Source: Sphingopyxis sp. MSC1_008
GTDB lineage: Bacteria > Pseudomonadota > Alphaproteobacteria > Sphingomonadales > Sphingomonadaceae
NCBI RefSeq assembly: GCF_023197165.1
Contig: NZ_JALPRD010000004.1
Location: 186,001-250,000 of the forward strand
Reading direction: 5' to 3'
DNA: 64,000 nucleotides
Both the position numbers and the translations under genes were made by a program. Of the stretch, positions 1 through 8,647 are shown in pieces (positions within the stretch are counted from its first letter, which is position 1; each line of letters starts with the position of its first letter). A model generated the notes under the pieces. The model was not told the origin of the DNA and ran no database searches. It worked only from the letters and a program-made list of their open reading frames with translations.

Positions 1-1868
1 ACCCGACGCCGTGGCTCCCGGCGCTGTCGGGGCTCGTGATCGGCACGCGCGCCGAGAGCGACCGTTTCCTCTATGATTATCGCCGCACTCTCGCCGATCT
101 GCACGCGAGCGAACATTATGCGACCGTCGCGCGCATTGCCCGCGAATATGGCCTCACCCTGTATGGCGAGGCGATCGAGGATCGGCGGCCGGTGCTCGGC
201 GACGACATGGCGCTTCGGCGGTACACCGATATTCCGATGGCGGCGCTCTGGGTCTGGAACGACGAGAATGGCGTACGCCCTACGTTGCTCGGCGACATGA
301 AGGGCGCGAGTTCGGTCGGTCATTTCTACGGGAAGAATATCGTCGCGGCGGAATCGATGACGTCGGCGCTCGCCCCCTGGGCCGCCGCGCCTTCGGATCT
401 GCGCCGTGTGATCGATCTCGAGTTCGCGCACGGGATCAATCGCCCGGTGATCCACACCTCGGTGCACCAGCCGCTCGACGACAAGAAGCCCGGCCTTTCG
501 CTCATGATCTTCGGGCAATTCTTCAACCGCCACGAAAGCTGGGCCGAAATGGCGAAGCCGTGGGTCGACTATATCGCGCGCAACAGCTTTCTGCTGCAGC
601 AGGGGCGCAATGTCGCCGACATTGCCTATTTCTATGGCGAAGAGGCGCCGATCACGGCGCTGACCGCTTATGCTCCGCTGACCGACACGCCAGTGCGCTA
701 CGCCTGGGACTTCGTGAATGCCGACGGCCTCATGGAGGGGCTGAGCGTCGACGGCGAAGGCCGGCTCGTCGCCCCGTCGGGCGCCACCTATCGCGCGCTC
801 TATCTCGGCGGCAGCAGCCGCAGAATGACCTTGCCCGCGCTTAACCGGCTCGCGGCGCTGGCCGAGGCCGGCGCGACCATCATCGGCACGGCGCCCGGCA
901 CGAGCCCCAGTCTCGCCGACGATCCGGCCGAAGTGGCGGCCGCAATCAAGCGTCTGTGGGCCGGGGGCGCCGAAACGCGGATCGGCAAGGGACGCGTCAT
1001 GGCCGGTACGGATGTCGAGCAGGCGCTCGCGGGCAGCCTTCTTCCCGACGTCGATTTCGGAGGTGTCGAAGCCGGACGGGACATGATGTTCGTCCATCGT
1101 CAGCTGCCCGACGGCGATCTCTATTTCATCGTCAATCGGTCGAAGACCGCAAAGTCGCTCGACGCGCGGTTCCGCGTGACCGGCAAGGCGCCCGAAATCC
1201 TGCGCGCCGAGGATGGCAGCGCGGCGCCCGCATCTTATCGGCAAGAGGGCGGCGTCACCGCGGTTCCGCTCGAACTGAAGGGCGAGGACAGCCTCTTCGT
1301 CCTCTTCCGCAAGCCCGCGACAGCGCCCCAGCGCGCCGTGCCGGCGCAAGAATTGCGCAGCATCCTGACCCTCGATGGCGGGTGGACCGTCGGCTTTCAG
1401 CCGGGACGCGGCGCGCCCGCCTCGATCGACCTTCCCAAGCTCGCCTCGCTGAGCGAGCAGCAGGACCCCGCGATCCGCTATTTCTCGGGCGAAGCCATCT
1501 ACTCGAAATCCTTCCGCCTTCCCGCAGCCATGAAGCCCGGCCAGCCGCTGTGGCTCGACCTCGGCATTGTGGGTGACCTCGCCGAGGTCAGCGTCAACGG
1601 AACGAAGATCGGCACCGTGTGGCAAAAGCCGTTCCGGATCGACATCGGCAAGGCGGTGCGCAGCGGCGACAACCGTCTCGAGATCAAGGTTGCGAACCTC
1701 TGGGTCAATCGCCTGATCGGCGACGCCCAGCCCGGCGCGACGAAGACCACTTTCGTCGCGATCCCGACCTATCGGCCCGACGCTCCACTCCGCCCCTCGG
1801 GCCTGATCGGCCCGGTGACAATTCTGGCCTCCGACCCGCGCTCCGCGCCGGCCGCCCGTAAGAATTGA
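1..1868 (+). CDS. GH106 alpha-L-rhamnosidase-like glycosidase, 3' part (5' end outside window)
   Basis: The reading frame is open through the left edge (frame starting at base 3), so this is a gene cut by the window, not a truncated gene; the GTG at 36 is an internal valine codon. The visible ~620 residues align by eye with the C-terminal half of the 1120-residue protein at 40552-43914: shared FLYDYRRTLADL, YGEAIED/YGESLEG, AAESMTSALAPWA, INRPVIHTSVHQPLD, SFLLQQGRNVADIAYF and the end segment LRPSGLIGPV. That protein matches the GH106 rhamnosidase family first described from Sphingomonas. The C-terminal part has a galactose-binding-like beta sandwich (around FSGEAIYSKSF and LGIVGDLAEVSVNG). 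It would release alpha-L-rhamnose from glycosides in the periplasm. Substrate specificity cannot be read from the sequence. Confidence 0.85.
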   Translation, partial: PTPWLPALSGLVIGTRAESDRFLYDYRRTLADLHASEHYATVARIAREYGLTLYGEAIEDRRPVLGDDMALRRYTDIPMAALWVWNDENGVRPTLLGDMKGASSVGHFYGKNIVAAESMTSALAPWAAAPSDLRRVIDLEFAHGINRPVIHTSVHQPLDDKKPGLSLMIFGQFFNRHESWAEMAKPWVDYIARNSFLLQQGRNVADIAYFYGEEAPITALTAYAPLTDTPVRYAWDFVNADGLMEGLSVDGEGRLVAPSGATYRALYLGGSSRRMTLPALNRLAALAEAGATIIGTAPGTSPSLADDPAEVAAAIKRLWAGGAETRIGKGRVMAGTDVEQALAGSLLPDVDFGGVEAGRDMMFVHRQLPDGDLYFIVNRSKTAKSLDARFRVTGKAPEILRAEDGSAAPASYRQEGGVTAVPLELKGEDSLFVLFRKPATAPQRAVPAQELRSILTLDGGWTVGFQPGRGAPASIDLPKLASLSEQQDPAIRYFSGEAIYSKSFRLPAAMKPGQPLWLDLGIVGDLAEVSVNGTKIGTVWQKPFRIDIGKAVRSGDNRLEIKVANLWVNRLIGDAQPGATKTTFVAIPTYRPDAPLRPSGLIGPVTILASDPRSAPAARKN

Positions 1869-1898
1869 ATCAAGCGGCGCCGAAATCCTCACACCATA

Positions 1899-1918
1899 AA
1901 CGGTCAGATAATCCTGTT
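1899..1918. promoter_or_regulatory. Candidate operator of the shared palindromic motif (ABC exporter promoter)
   Basis: AACGGTCAGATAATCCTGTT aligns without gaps to the consensus 20-mer found throughout the window. It lies 66 bp before the ATG at 1985, the usual distance. The right arm is degenerate (TCCTGTT). Confidence 0.55.
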
Positions 1919-1984
1919 TCTTGACGGCGGTGACTTATGCGGATAAGTCACCTGCCTGTCGTCTTCGAACAAGGGACTGTGAAC

Positions 1985-2893
1985 ATGGAGGAGACGGTCG
2001 GCGCGCTGGAGCTGCGCAGCGTCAGCAAGATTTATGGCAGGGGACCGAAAGCCCGCACCGCGGTTTCGGACGTGACGCTCAGCGTTCGCCATGGCGAAGT
2101 CTATGGCTTTCTCGGGCCCAATGGCGCGGGGAAGAGCACGACGATCCGCATGGCGCTCGGCCTGATCCGGCCGAGCGGCGGAGAGGTCCGCCTGCTTGGT
2201 CGCGCGGTCTCCGATCCGGGCGCCCTGCGGCGGGTCGGATCGCTCGTCGATGGCGGCGCCTTTTATCCCTTTCTGTCGGGGCGCGACAATCTGCGCGTGC
2301 TGGCGCGAACGCAGGGCCATGCGGGAGCGGCGATCGGTTCGCTCCTCGAACGGGTAGATCTCGCCGGGGATGCCGATCGCAAGGTCAAGGATTATTCGCT
2401 CGGCATGAAGCAGCGGCTCGGCGTCGCGGCGGCGTTGCTCAACGATCCCGAACTCGTGATTCTCGACGAACCGGCCAATGGTCTCGATGTCGCGGGCATC
2501 CAGGACATGCGCGCCCTGATCCGAGGCCTCGCCGCCGACGGCAAGGCCGTCTTCCTGTCGAGCCACCTCTTGCATGAGGTCGAACTGCTTTGCGATCGGG
2601 TGGCGATCGTCGCAAAGGGACAATTGCTGCAAGAGGCGGCGGTGCGCGACTTGCTGGAAGGCGATGCCCTGCACATCGAGGCCGAACCCGTAGAAGCGGC
2701 GATCGCCGCGCTCGCGGCGAGGTGGCCTGTCGAGCGCGTCGCGGGCGGTCTGCGCGTCGAGGCGCGCCGGGCGAACGCGCCGGACGTCGCACGGCACCTT
2801 CATGCCGCCGGCGTCGATATTTATCGCCTCGCCCCCTATGAGCATAGCCTCGAGACGATCTTCCTAACGATGACGAAAGACGGCCATGATTGA
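1985..2893 (+). CDS. ABC transporter ATP-binding protein (BcrA/CcmA-type)
   Basis: ATPase subunit of an ABC-2 type transporter. From the ATG at 1985 (302 aa) Walker A GPNGAGKST is at residues 44-52, the signature YSLGMKQR near 137-144 and Walker B LVILDEP near 157-163, with the usual H-loop SSHLLHEV following. A ~90-residue C-terminal tail is typical of drug/lipid exporter ATPases. I chose 1985 because AAGGGA precedes it and the family N-terminus begins there; an in-frame ATG at 1937 is the alternative. The 3' end overlaps the permease start by 8 bp (ATGATTGA), so the two are translationally coupled. A copy of the shared operator lies upstream. Exported substrate unknown; it may protect against a toxic aglycone released by the island, which is inference. 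Confidence 0.9.
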   Translation: MEETVGALELRSVSKIYGRGPKARTAVSDVTLSVRHGEVYGFLGPNGAGKSTTIRMALGLIRPSGGEVRLLGRAVSDPGALRRVGSLVDGGAFYPFLSGRDNLRVLARTQGHAGAAIGSLLERVDLAGDADRKVKDYSLGMKQRLGVAAALLNDPELVILDEPANGLDVAGIQDMRALIRGLAADGKAVFLSSHLLHEVELLCDRVAIVAKGQLLQEAAVRDLLEGDALHIEAEPVEAAIAALAARWPVERVAGGLRVEARRANAPDVARHLHAAGVDIYRLAPYEHSLETIFLTMTKDGHD

Positions 2894-3734
2894 TGCGATG
2901 ACAGCCGAGGCGTTGAAGCTGCGCGGTCATCGCGCAACCTGGCTGATGGTGCTGATCTATCCGATCGTCTTCCTCCTGTTCGTCCTCGTCCAGCTGGTGA
3001 CCGACATGACCGGAACCGCCGGCGGGGCCCAGGCCCCAACGGCCGCGCTCTGGATCGAGCAGAGCCACCTCGTCTGGGGCGCGCCGCTCTCGTCCGGCGG
3101 CCGCTTCCTGATCGCTGGTTTTGCGGCGGTCGTCTTCGCCGGCGAATATGGGTGGAACACCTGGAAGCTTGTGATCCCGGCGCGTGCGCGCTGGCAGTTG
3201 CTCGCGGCAAAATGGATCGCGACCATAATCCTGCTGCTCGCGGCCTTTGCGGCCGCCGATTTATTGGGATTGCTTGGCAGTGTCCTTCGCCCTTTGGCCG
3301 GAGGGCCGGCGATCCCCGCAGGCGTCTCGCTGTCCGACGTGGCGCAGGCCCATGCCGCGGCCGCTGCGCATGCGGTGCTCCCGATCCTCTACACGGTCGT
3401 CCTGGCAGGGCTCCTGGCGGTCCTCACCTCGTCGATCCTGGCGACGGCCGGATTGTCGGTCGCGACAATCTTGCTGGAGCAGCTGTTTCCCTCGATAGCC
3501 TTTTTCGCTTACGGCTATGCGCCCGCCCTCACGCCGGCGCTGGCCCAGCTGCTGCCATTTTATCATGTGACCAATCTCGTCGCATGGGCCGGGGGCAGCG
3601 GGGCTACGATCCCGCTCGGCGCGAATGCGACGATCGCGGCGCCCCAGATCGTCTCGCTGGCCGCACTGCTCGGGTGGACCGCCGCCTGCGGAGCGCTAAC
3701 GATATACCGGTTCGGCCGCCAGGATCTTAACTAG
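2886..3734 (+). CDS. ABC-2 type transporter permease
   Basis: Membrane partner of the ATPase just upstream, 282 aa. Hydrophobic segments are visible near residues 18-38 (VLIYPIVFLLFVLVQLV), 75-90 (FLIAGFAAVVFAG), 108-130 (IATIILLLAAFAAADLLGLLG), 160-200 (VLPILYTVVLAGLLAVLTSSILATAGLSVA split by a turn), 205-225 and 255-275, i.e. about six, the normal ABC-2 permease topology. N-terminal motif DAMTAEALKLRGHRATW is typical of permeases that begin with a cytosolic helix before TM1. It starts inside the ATPase gene (ATG at 2886). The ~100 bp after its stop at 3734 separates it from the convergent esterase gene. Confidence 0.85.
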   Translation: MIDAMTAEALKLRGHRATWLMVLIYPIVFLLFVLVQLVTDMTGTAGGAQAPTAALWIEQSHLVWGAPLSSGGRFLIAGFAAVVFAGEYGWNTWKLVIPARARWQLLAAKWIATIILLLAAFAAADLLGLLGSVLRPLAGGPAIPAGVSLSDVAQAHAAAAAHAVLPILYTVVLAGLLAVLTSSILATAGLSVATILLEQLFPSIAFFAYGYAPALTPALAQLLPFYHVTNLVAWAGGSGATIPLGANATIAAPQIVSLAALLGWTAACGALTIYRFGRQDLN

Positions 3735-3836
3735 CCTCGCGCCCGGAAACGCGCCACCAGTCGCGCCGCGACACGGTCCAGGGACCGGAGCCATGTTTCC
3801 CCTCCCCGCCAGCGCGAAGCGTTTCTGCGCGATGCC

Positions 3837-4760
3837 CTAGAAGCCGTTCGACCGCAGCCAGGCGAGAAACTGCTCGGGCCAGTGAACCGTGGTGGTGCCC
3901 GGCACACCGGCATAGCCATAGCCATGACCGCCCTTGCTATAGAGATGCAGTTCGACGGGCGCGCCCTTCGCCCGCCAGGCCGAGACGAGCCCGAGGTCGC
4001 CGTTGCCGAATATCGGATCGTCGACCGCCATCGAGGTCCAGAGCGGCGGCAGCTTGTCCGGGAGCGGCGACATGGGTGCGGTCAGCGGACCGTAGATTGG
4101 CGCGACGAACGCCGGCATCGTCGCCGGATCGCTTTCGCTGACGAGGTTGAGCGTCGTCATCGCACCGGCCGAAAACCCCATGAAGCCGATCTTGGCGGGA
4201 TCGATGCGCCATTTTGCCGCATTGGCACGCACGAGACCCAGCGCCTGCTTCGCATCGTCGGTCGCAAGCCGCAATCCTTGCTTGAACACCTCGGCGCGCG
4301 CGGCCTCGTCGCCGCTGAACAGCTTCTGCCGCATCGCAGCCATGGTTCCCGGCAGATCGGCCGGGGTCGGCGTGACGCGATATTTGAGCACGAAGGCGGT
4401 CACCCCCTGCGAAGCGAGCCAACGCCCGACGTCGAAGCCTTCGCTGGTCATCGAGAGCATCATGAACCCGCCCCCGGGCGCGATGACCACCGCGGTGCCA
4501 TTGGCCTTGCCTTCCGGCGGGAAGAAGGGCGTTAGCGTCGGCCGCGACACATTGTGAGCAAGATAGGCCGAATTCGACTTCGCCCAGTTCTCGGTCGCTG
4601 CCGCGCCCGCCGGCAGGGCGGCGTCCAGCGTCATCTCGCCGGGCATCACGGGAGGCGCCACCTGGTCCTGGAGCTGCGCGGCGGCTGGAGATGCCGCCCC
4701 GATCAGCAAGGGAATGGCGGCCGCCGCGACCGCGCGACCCATTGCGATAAACCCTGCCAT
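3837..4760 (-). CDS. Secreted alpha/beta-hydrolase, acetyl-esterase (Aes/BD-FAE) type
   Basis: 307 aa from the ATG at 4760, which has GGGAGG eight bases upstream and starts a clear Sec signal peptide (hydrophobic run AVAAAAIPLLIGAASPAAAQ). The mature part is an alpha/beta-hydrolase: oxyanion segment VVIAPGGGF, nucleophile elbow GFSAG, acid region around AVDDPIFG, and catalytic His in SKGGHGYGY near the C-terminus. This layout matches periplasmic esterases that remove acetyl or other acyl groups from sugars and commonly sit in carbohydrate clusters. The operator copy at 4826-4845 is 65 bp from the start. Acyl specificity unknown. Confidence 0.8.
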   Translation of the reverse strand: MAGFIAMGRAVAAAAIPLLIGAASPAAAQLQDQVAPPVMPGEMTLDAALPAGAAATENWAKSNSAYLAHNVSRPTLTPFFPPEGKANGTAVVIAPGGGFMMLSMTSEGFDVGRWLASQGVTAFVLKYRVTPTPADLPGTMAAMRQKLFSGDEAARAEVFKQGLRLATDDAKQALGLVRANAAKWRIDPAKIGFMGFSAGAMTTLNLVSESDPATMPAFVAPIYGPLTAPMSPLPDKLPPLWTSMAVDDPIFGNGDLGLVSAWRAKGAPVELHLYSKGGHGYGYAGVPGTTTVHWPEQFLAWLRSNGF

Positions 4761-4825
4761 GGCGAACCTCCCGAATTTCGTTCCGAGGACGCAGTCGCAC
4801 GGCAGCGGCATCCCGATCAAGATCA

Positions 4826-4845
4826 AACAGTCAGTTTTGCTTTTA
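4826..4845. promoter_or_regulatory. Candidate operator between esterase (-) and tetR (+)
   Basis: AACAGTCAGTTTTGCTTTTA: left arm is a full match, right arm degenerate. It is 65 bp from the esterase start at 4760 and 209 bp from the TetR start at 5055, so it could also allow autoregulation. Read on the minus strand the strong arm gives CTGACT, a -35-like hexamer. Confidence 0.6.
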
Positions 4846-5054
4846 AAGTCGCAGCAATCCGGAAGCGCCGCCGCTTTTCGACGATCCATAGGCCGGGAGC
4901 CCCGCAAATCCGGCATTTCGGGAGCGCCAGCACGGCAACGCCGAATGCGCGAACAGGCGGACCCGGTGCAACTTCGCTTGAAACTTGAGTGCTGATCGTT
5001 CAACTCTGCGCCGCAATCATTCGCAGCCAAGCAGTTTCAGGAGACTTTTCTCTG

Positions 5055-5717
5055 ATGGCCACAAAGTCAGCACCGGTGGAGCGCGAGGCGGCGCAAACGA
5101 AGCAGCCCCGCAAAACCCAGGCCGAACGCAGTGCGGCGACGCGCCAGGTTCTTCTCGACGCGGCGGTAAAATGCCTTTTCGAACATGGTTATGGAACGAC
5201 GACCACCATCCTGGTTGCCGAGGAGGCAGGTGTCAGCCGCGGCGCGATGCTGCACCAATTTCCTTCCAAGGCCGACCTGATGACCTTCGTGGTCGAGGCC
5301 GTGTTCGACGATGAAGTCAGACAATATGGCAAATTGCTCAAGGGTCTCGACGATCCGCGCGAACGCCTGCTCGCCTATCCGATGGCGGTGTGGAAACTGC
5401 AGAGCCGCCCGGAGGGTGTAGCGGTACTCGAAATCTTCCAGGGATCGCGCAGCGACCCCGTGCTCGCCAAGAAGCTCAAGCCGGTCCAGGCAAAGATCGA
5501 CAAGGCGGCCGTTACCGCATTGCAGAGCGAGTTCCCGAGCGGCGTTTCGATACCGCTGCTCCAGCTCGTCGTCGGCGTCGCCCGTGGCCTCGCCATTTCG
5601 CAAGTGATTGCGCCCGCGGCCAAGAGCGGCCGCGAACCGATCCAGCTGTTTCAGGAGTTGCTCCGCGCGGGCATGGAAGCGGGCCTCCTGCGCGGCGACA
5701 AGGCGAAGAAGAAGTAG
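5055..5717 (+). CDS. TetR/AcrR-family transcriptional regulator
   Basis: 220 aa from ATG 5055, chosen because AGGAGA lies about 10 bases upstream and upstream in-frame residues look non-conserved. The N-terminal domain is a classic TetR helix-turn-helix: AATRQVLLDAAVKCLFEHGY (about 27-46), then TTTTILVAEEAGVSRGAMLHQFPSKADL (about 48-75). The rest is a helical ligand-binding/dimer domain. TetR dimers bind palindromes of 15-30 bp, and this is the only transcription factor I recognise in 64 kb carrying about 21 copies of a 20-28 bp palindrome. I therefore propose it as the regulon repressor, with a sugar or aglycone as effector; this is inference. Confidence 0.9.
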   Translation: MATKSAPVEREAAQTKQPRKTQAERSAATRQVLLDAAVKCLFEHGYGTTTTILVAEEAGVSRGAMLHQFPSKADLMTFVVEAVFDDEVRQYGKLLKGLDDPRERLLAYPMAVWKLQSRPEGVAVLEIFQGSRSDPVLAKKLKPVQAKIDKAAVTALQSEFPSGVSIPLLQLVVGVARGLAISQVIAPAAKSGREPIQLFQELLRAGMEAGLLRGDKAKKK

Positions 5718-5763
5718 CGCGCCACGGCTTGTCATTAAAGCCCATCCGCCTGCCGCTCATACT

Positions 5764-5783
5764 AACAAGCAGGATTGACTGTA
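5764..5783. promoter_or_regulatory. Candidate operator upstream of small secreted protein
   Basis: AACAAGCAGGATTGACTGTA, both arms strong, preceded by ACT (outer arm AACT-like). It is 64 bp before the ATG at 5848. The right arm contains TTGACT. Confidence 0.75.
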
Positions 5784-5847
5784 AGCATCCTCTCCGGCAA
5801 GCTCCTTGCAACCGCGCATCGTTTGCGGTCAGTTGAAGGATGAGGAT

Positions 5848-6183
5848 ATGACATTGAAGATTGCAGCCGCCGCCGCGCTGCTCCTCGCGAGCACGCCAGC
5901 CTTTGCCGAGCCGGCCACGACCGCTCCCGCACCCGCACCGGCCGCCGCGGCGCCCGCGGCAGCCGGCGCGGCCCAGCCATTTTCGCGCGAGACGACCCTC
6001 GAGAACCTGATGGCCAATCCCGCGGCCAAGGACGCCACGCTCAAGGTCTTCCCCGATCTCGACAAGCATCCTGCCTGGGAGATGATCAAGGGCATGAGCG
6101 CGAAGCAGATTTCCGAGGCGACCGGCGCCATTCCCGAGGACAAGCTCGTCGCGCTCGACGAGGCCCTCAAGGACGTCAAATAA
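5848..6183 (+). CDS. Small secreted protein with an Ala/Pro linker and a C-terminal ~65-residue domain
   Basis: 111 aa from ATG 5848 (GAAGGATGAGG upstream). Residues 1-20 are a Sec signal peptide ending in TPAFA. A ~30-residue Ala/Pro-rich linker follows, then a folded-looking segment with LENLMANPAAKDATLKVFP, HPAWEMIKGMS and IPEDKLVALDEALK. I recall similar short domains attached to the C-terminus of some sphingomonad esterases and glycosidases, so this may be a free-standing copy; that recollection is not verified. No catalytic motif is visible. It has its own operator copy and is followed by a strong bidirectional terminator. Function unknown; periplasmic location predicted. Confidence 0.8.
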   Translation: MTLKIAAAAALLLASTPAFAEPATTAPAPAPAAAAPAAAGAAQPFSRETTLENLMANPAAKDATLKVFPDLDKHPAWEMIKGMSAKQISEATGAIPEDKLVALDEALKDVK

Positions 6184-6214
6184 GCGGCGAGGCGCTTCCG
6201 CGCCGCTGAAACAA

Positions 6215-6250
6215 AAACCGCCCGGCTGCGTGCAGCCGGGCGGTTTCTTG
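6215..6250. terminator. Bidirectional rho-independent terminator
   Basis: A perfect 15-bp inverted repeat (6215-6229 and 6232-6246; core CCGCCCGGCTGC / GCAGCCGGGCGG) with a 2-base centre, flanked by A-run on the left and T-rich TTTCTTG on the right. It sits between the convergent genes ending at 6183 (+) and 6262 (-). Confidence 0.9.
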
Positions 6251-6261
6251 TTCGCGGGCCG

Positions 6262-8490
6262 TCAGCCGGGCGGCAAAATTCCGCGCAAGGTGAAATCGGT
6301 CGCCGATCGGCCGACCGCGAGCGGCGGGCTGGTCGCGGTGTGGCGCCATTCCCCTGCTTGGTCATCCCAATTCGAATAGGTGCGCGGATCGAGCTCGATC
6401 GCCACGCGGCGGGATTCGCCGGGCGCCAGTTCGACCCGCGCGAAACCGGCGAGCCGCCAGGTTTCGGTTCCGTTGCGATCCGGCGCGCGGACATAGACTT
6501 GCGGAACATCGGCGCCGCCGCGCGCACCGATGTTGGTGACATCGAGCAGGACCTGCGGTTTGTCGCCCGGCGCGATCGCCAGCCCGGCATGTTCGAAGCT
6601 TGTATAGCTAAGGCCGAAGCCGAACGGAAACAGGGGACTTCGGCCCGCCATCTCATACCAGCGGTATCCGGCATTCGCCCCTTCGACATAGTCGGCCGGG
6701 AATGGAGCGATGCGAACCCCCTCCTGTCCCGCCGCCAGCGCCGCGTCGCGCGCGCGAAGCTCGGCGAGCCCCGCCGGCTTCGGCCGAGGCGCCTGATCGT
6801 CGGTCGCGGGGAAGGTGATCGGCAACCGCCCCGATGGATTGGCGTCGCCAAGGAGCAGCCGCGCGATGGCCTCGCCGCCGCGCTGTCCGGGATACCAGGC
6901 TTCGAGAATCGCCGCCACCCTCTCGAGCCATGGCATCAGGATCGGCCCGCCGGTCTCGAGGACGACGACCGTCTTCGGATTGGCGGCGGCCACGGCCTCG
7001 ATCAGGGCATCCTGTTCACCGGGAAGCGCGAGAGTCAGCGCGTCGACGGCTTCGGTCTGCCATTGGACCGCGAAAATCACCGCTACATCGCTAGCGGCTG
7101 CCAGACGTGCGGCCGCTTCGCGATCGGATCCATCGTCGAACCGGATGTCGGCACCCGGCAAGCGCTCACGGAGCGCGAGTAGCGGCGACGAAGCATGATA
7201 GGTTTCGCGGCAGAACCAGGCCGCATCGCCCGTTTCGAGCGATTTCTCGATCGGCGCACCGCCGTGTGAACGCACCTGCGACGAGCCGCCGCCCGAGAGC
7301 ACGCCGACGTCGGCATTGCCGCCGATCACGGCGATCCGGGCGATGTCGCCGGCGAGGGGCAGCACCCCCCCTTCGTTCCGAAGCAGGACCGTGCCCGCTT
7401 CGGCAACCGCCTGCGCCACCGCGGCGTTCGCCTCGAGAGGCAAAGGCTGCGGCGCCTCGGCGAGGGGAAAATCAAGCGCGCCCACCTTGATCAGCCCGGT
7501 CAGGATGCGCGCCACCATGTCGTCGAGCCGCGCCTCGGGGACGCGCCCCGCCGCGAGCGCATCTTTCAGGCGGTCTGTGAAGAAGATCGCGCCATTGAGT
7601 GTCCAGTCGAGTTCGATGCCCGATTCCTGGTCGAGGCCGGCGAGCGCGGCTTTCTCGGTCGAGTGGACGGCACCCCAGTCGGACATGACCCAGCCGGGAT
7701 AGCCCCAGTCGCCCTTGAGGATCTCGTTGATCAGCACCCCATGCTCGCCGGCATAGTCGCCGTTGATCTTGTTGTATCCGGTCATCACCGAGGCCGGCTT
7801 GCCTATCTCGATCGCTATCTCGAAGGCCAGGAGATCGCTCTCGCGAAGGTCGGTGGCGTCGATGCGGGCATCGAGTATCATGCGGCCGGTTTCCTGCGCG
7901 TTCAGCACGAAATGCTTGACCGTCGCGGCAATATGATTGGACTGGACGCCCGCGACCGCCGCCCCGCCGAGGCGGCCGCTCAGTAGCGGATCCTCGCCGA
8001 CATATTCGAAATTGCGGCCGCACCAGGGGTCGCGGGTCAGGTTGATCCCGCCAGCGAGCATGACGTTGAAGCCCTTGGCGCGCGCTTCGCTGCCGATCAT
8101 GGCGCCCCCGGAGCGAGCAAGCCCGACATCGAAAGTCGCCCCCGTCGCCAGCGCCGCAGGCAGCGCCGTGGCGGTATCGCCGACCCGCGCGTTCAACGTG
8201 TTGGCGACACCGAGGCTCGCGTCGGTGATCGTCAGCGCCGGAATGCCGAGACGCGGCAACCCCGGTGTAAAGCCGGACGAGGGGATCATCTCATATTCTT
8301 TGGCGCGCCGCGAGATGAGCGGGAAATAGCTGATGACGAAGCCCATTTTCTCGTCGAGGGTCATTTGGGAGACGAGACGTTCGGCGGCGCGGCGCGCGTC
8401 ATCCATCTCCTCGTCCCGATCATCCCCCGCCGGCCGCCGCGCTTGCGGATCTGCTGCCGCGACCGTCACCCCAATGTCTTCCGAATCCAT
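6262..8490 (-). CDS. GH3 family beta-glycosidase, no signal peptide
   Basis: 742 aa from ATG 8490, which has AGGAAG five bases upstream. GH3 architecture: N-terminal TIM barrel with LPALTITDASLGVAN and NVMLAGGINLTRDPWCGRNFEYVGEDP, nucleophile Asp271 in VMSDWGAVHS, then the alpha/beta sandwich domain and a C-terminal fibronectin-III-like domain (FGFGLSYTSFEH, VTNIGARGGADVPQVYV). The N-terminus is acidic and hydrophilic with no signal peptide, so it should act in the cytoplasm, unlike its divergent neighbour. GH3 enzymes are usually exo-acting retaining beta-glucosidases or xylosidases; the exact sugar is not evident. An operator copy lies 58 bp upstream. Confidence 0.92.
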   Translation of the reverse strand: MDSEDIGVTVAAADPQARRPAGDDRDEEMDDARRAAERLVSQMTLDEKMGFVISYFPLISRRAKEYEMIPSSGFTPGLPRLGIPALTITDASLGVANTLNARVGDTATALPAALATGATFDVGLARSGGAMIGSEARAKGFNVMLAGGINLTRDPWCGRNFEYVGEDPLLSGRLGGAAVAGVQSNHIAATVKHFVLNAQETGRMILDARIDATDLRESDLLAFEIAIEIGKPASVMTGYNKINGDYAGEHGVLINEILKGDWGYPGWVMSDWGAVHSTEKAALAGLDQESGIELDWTLNGAIFFTDRLKDALAAGRVPEARLDDMVARILTGLIKVGALDFPLAEAPQPLPLEANAAVAQAVAEAGTVLLRNEGGVLPLAGDIARIAVIGGNADVGVLSGGGSSQVRSHGGAPIEKSLETGDAAWFCRETYHASSPLLALRERLPGADIRFDDGSDREAAARLAAASDVAVIFAVQWQTEAVDALTLALPGEQDALIEAVAAANPKTVVVLETGGPILMPWLERVAAILEAWYPGQRGGEAIARLLLGDANPSGRLPITFPATDDQAPRPKPAGLAELRARDAALAAGQEGVRIAPFPADYVEGANAGYRWYEMAGRSPLFPFGFGLSYTSFEHAGLAIAPGDKPQVLLDVTNIGARGGADVPQVYVRAPDRNGTETWRLAGFARVELAPGESRRVAIELDPRTYSNWDDQAGEWRHTATSPPLAVGRSATDFTLRGILPPG

Positions 8491-8548
8491 GTGTCTTCCT
8501 ATTTCCCCGATCTGTCCGACAACCACGCTAGGCGGGCGAACTTCAACT

Positions 8549-8568
8549 AACAAGCAATTTTGACTGTT
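8549..8568. promoter_or_regulatory. Candidate operator for the minus-strand GH3 gene
   Basis: AACAAGCAATTTTGACTGTT with outer arms AACT on the left and TGTTGG on the right; one of the best palindromes of the set. It is 58 bp from the ATG at 8490. Confidence 0.8.
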
Positions 8569-8627
8569 TGTTGGAAGCAAGACAGCGACGACATGATGCG
8601 ACGATGGCTCTTGCGCAAATGCGCTAA

Positions 8628-8647
8628 AACAGTCAGACTTGCCCATA
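8628..8647. promoter_or_regulatory. Candidate operator for the plus-strand GH3 gene
   Basis: AACAGTCAGACTTGCCCATA, followed by AGTT, so the outer right arm is kept although the inner right arm is degenerate. It is 55 bp from the ATG at 8703. Confidence 0.6.

Noticed and set aside
36..1868. First gene as an N-terminally truncated pseudogene
   Set aside because: The frame is open to the window's left edge and the paralogue at 40552 shows ~500 more residues upstream; the window simply cuts the gene.
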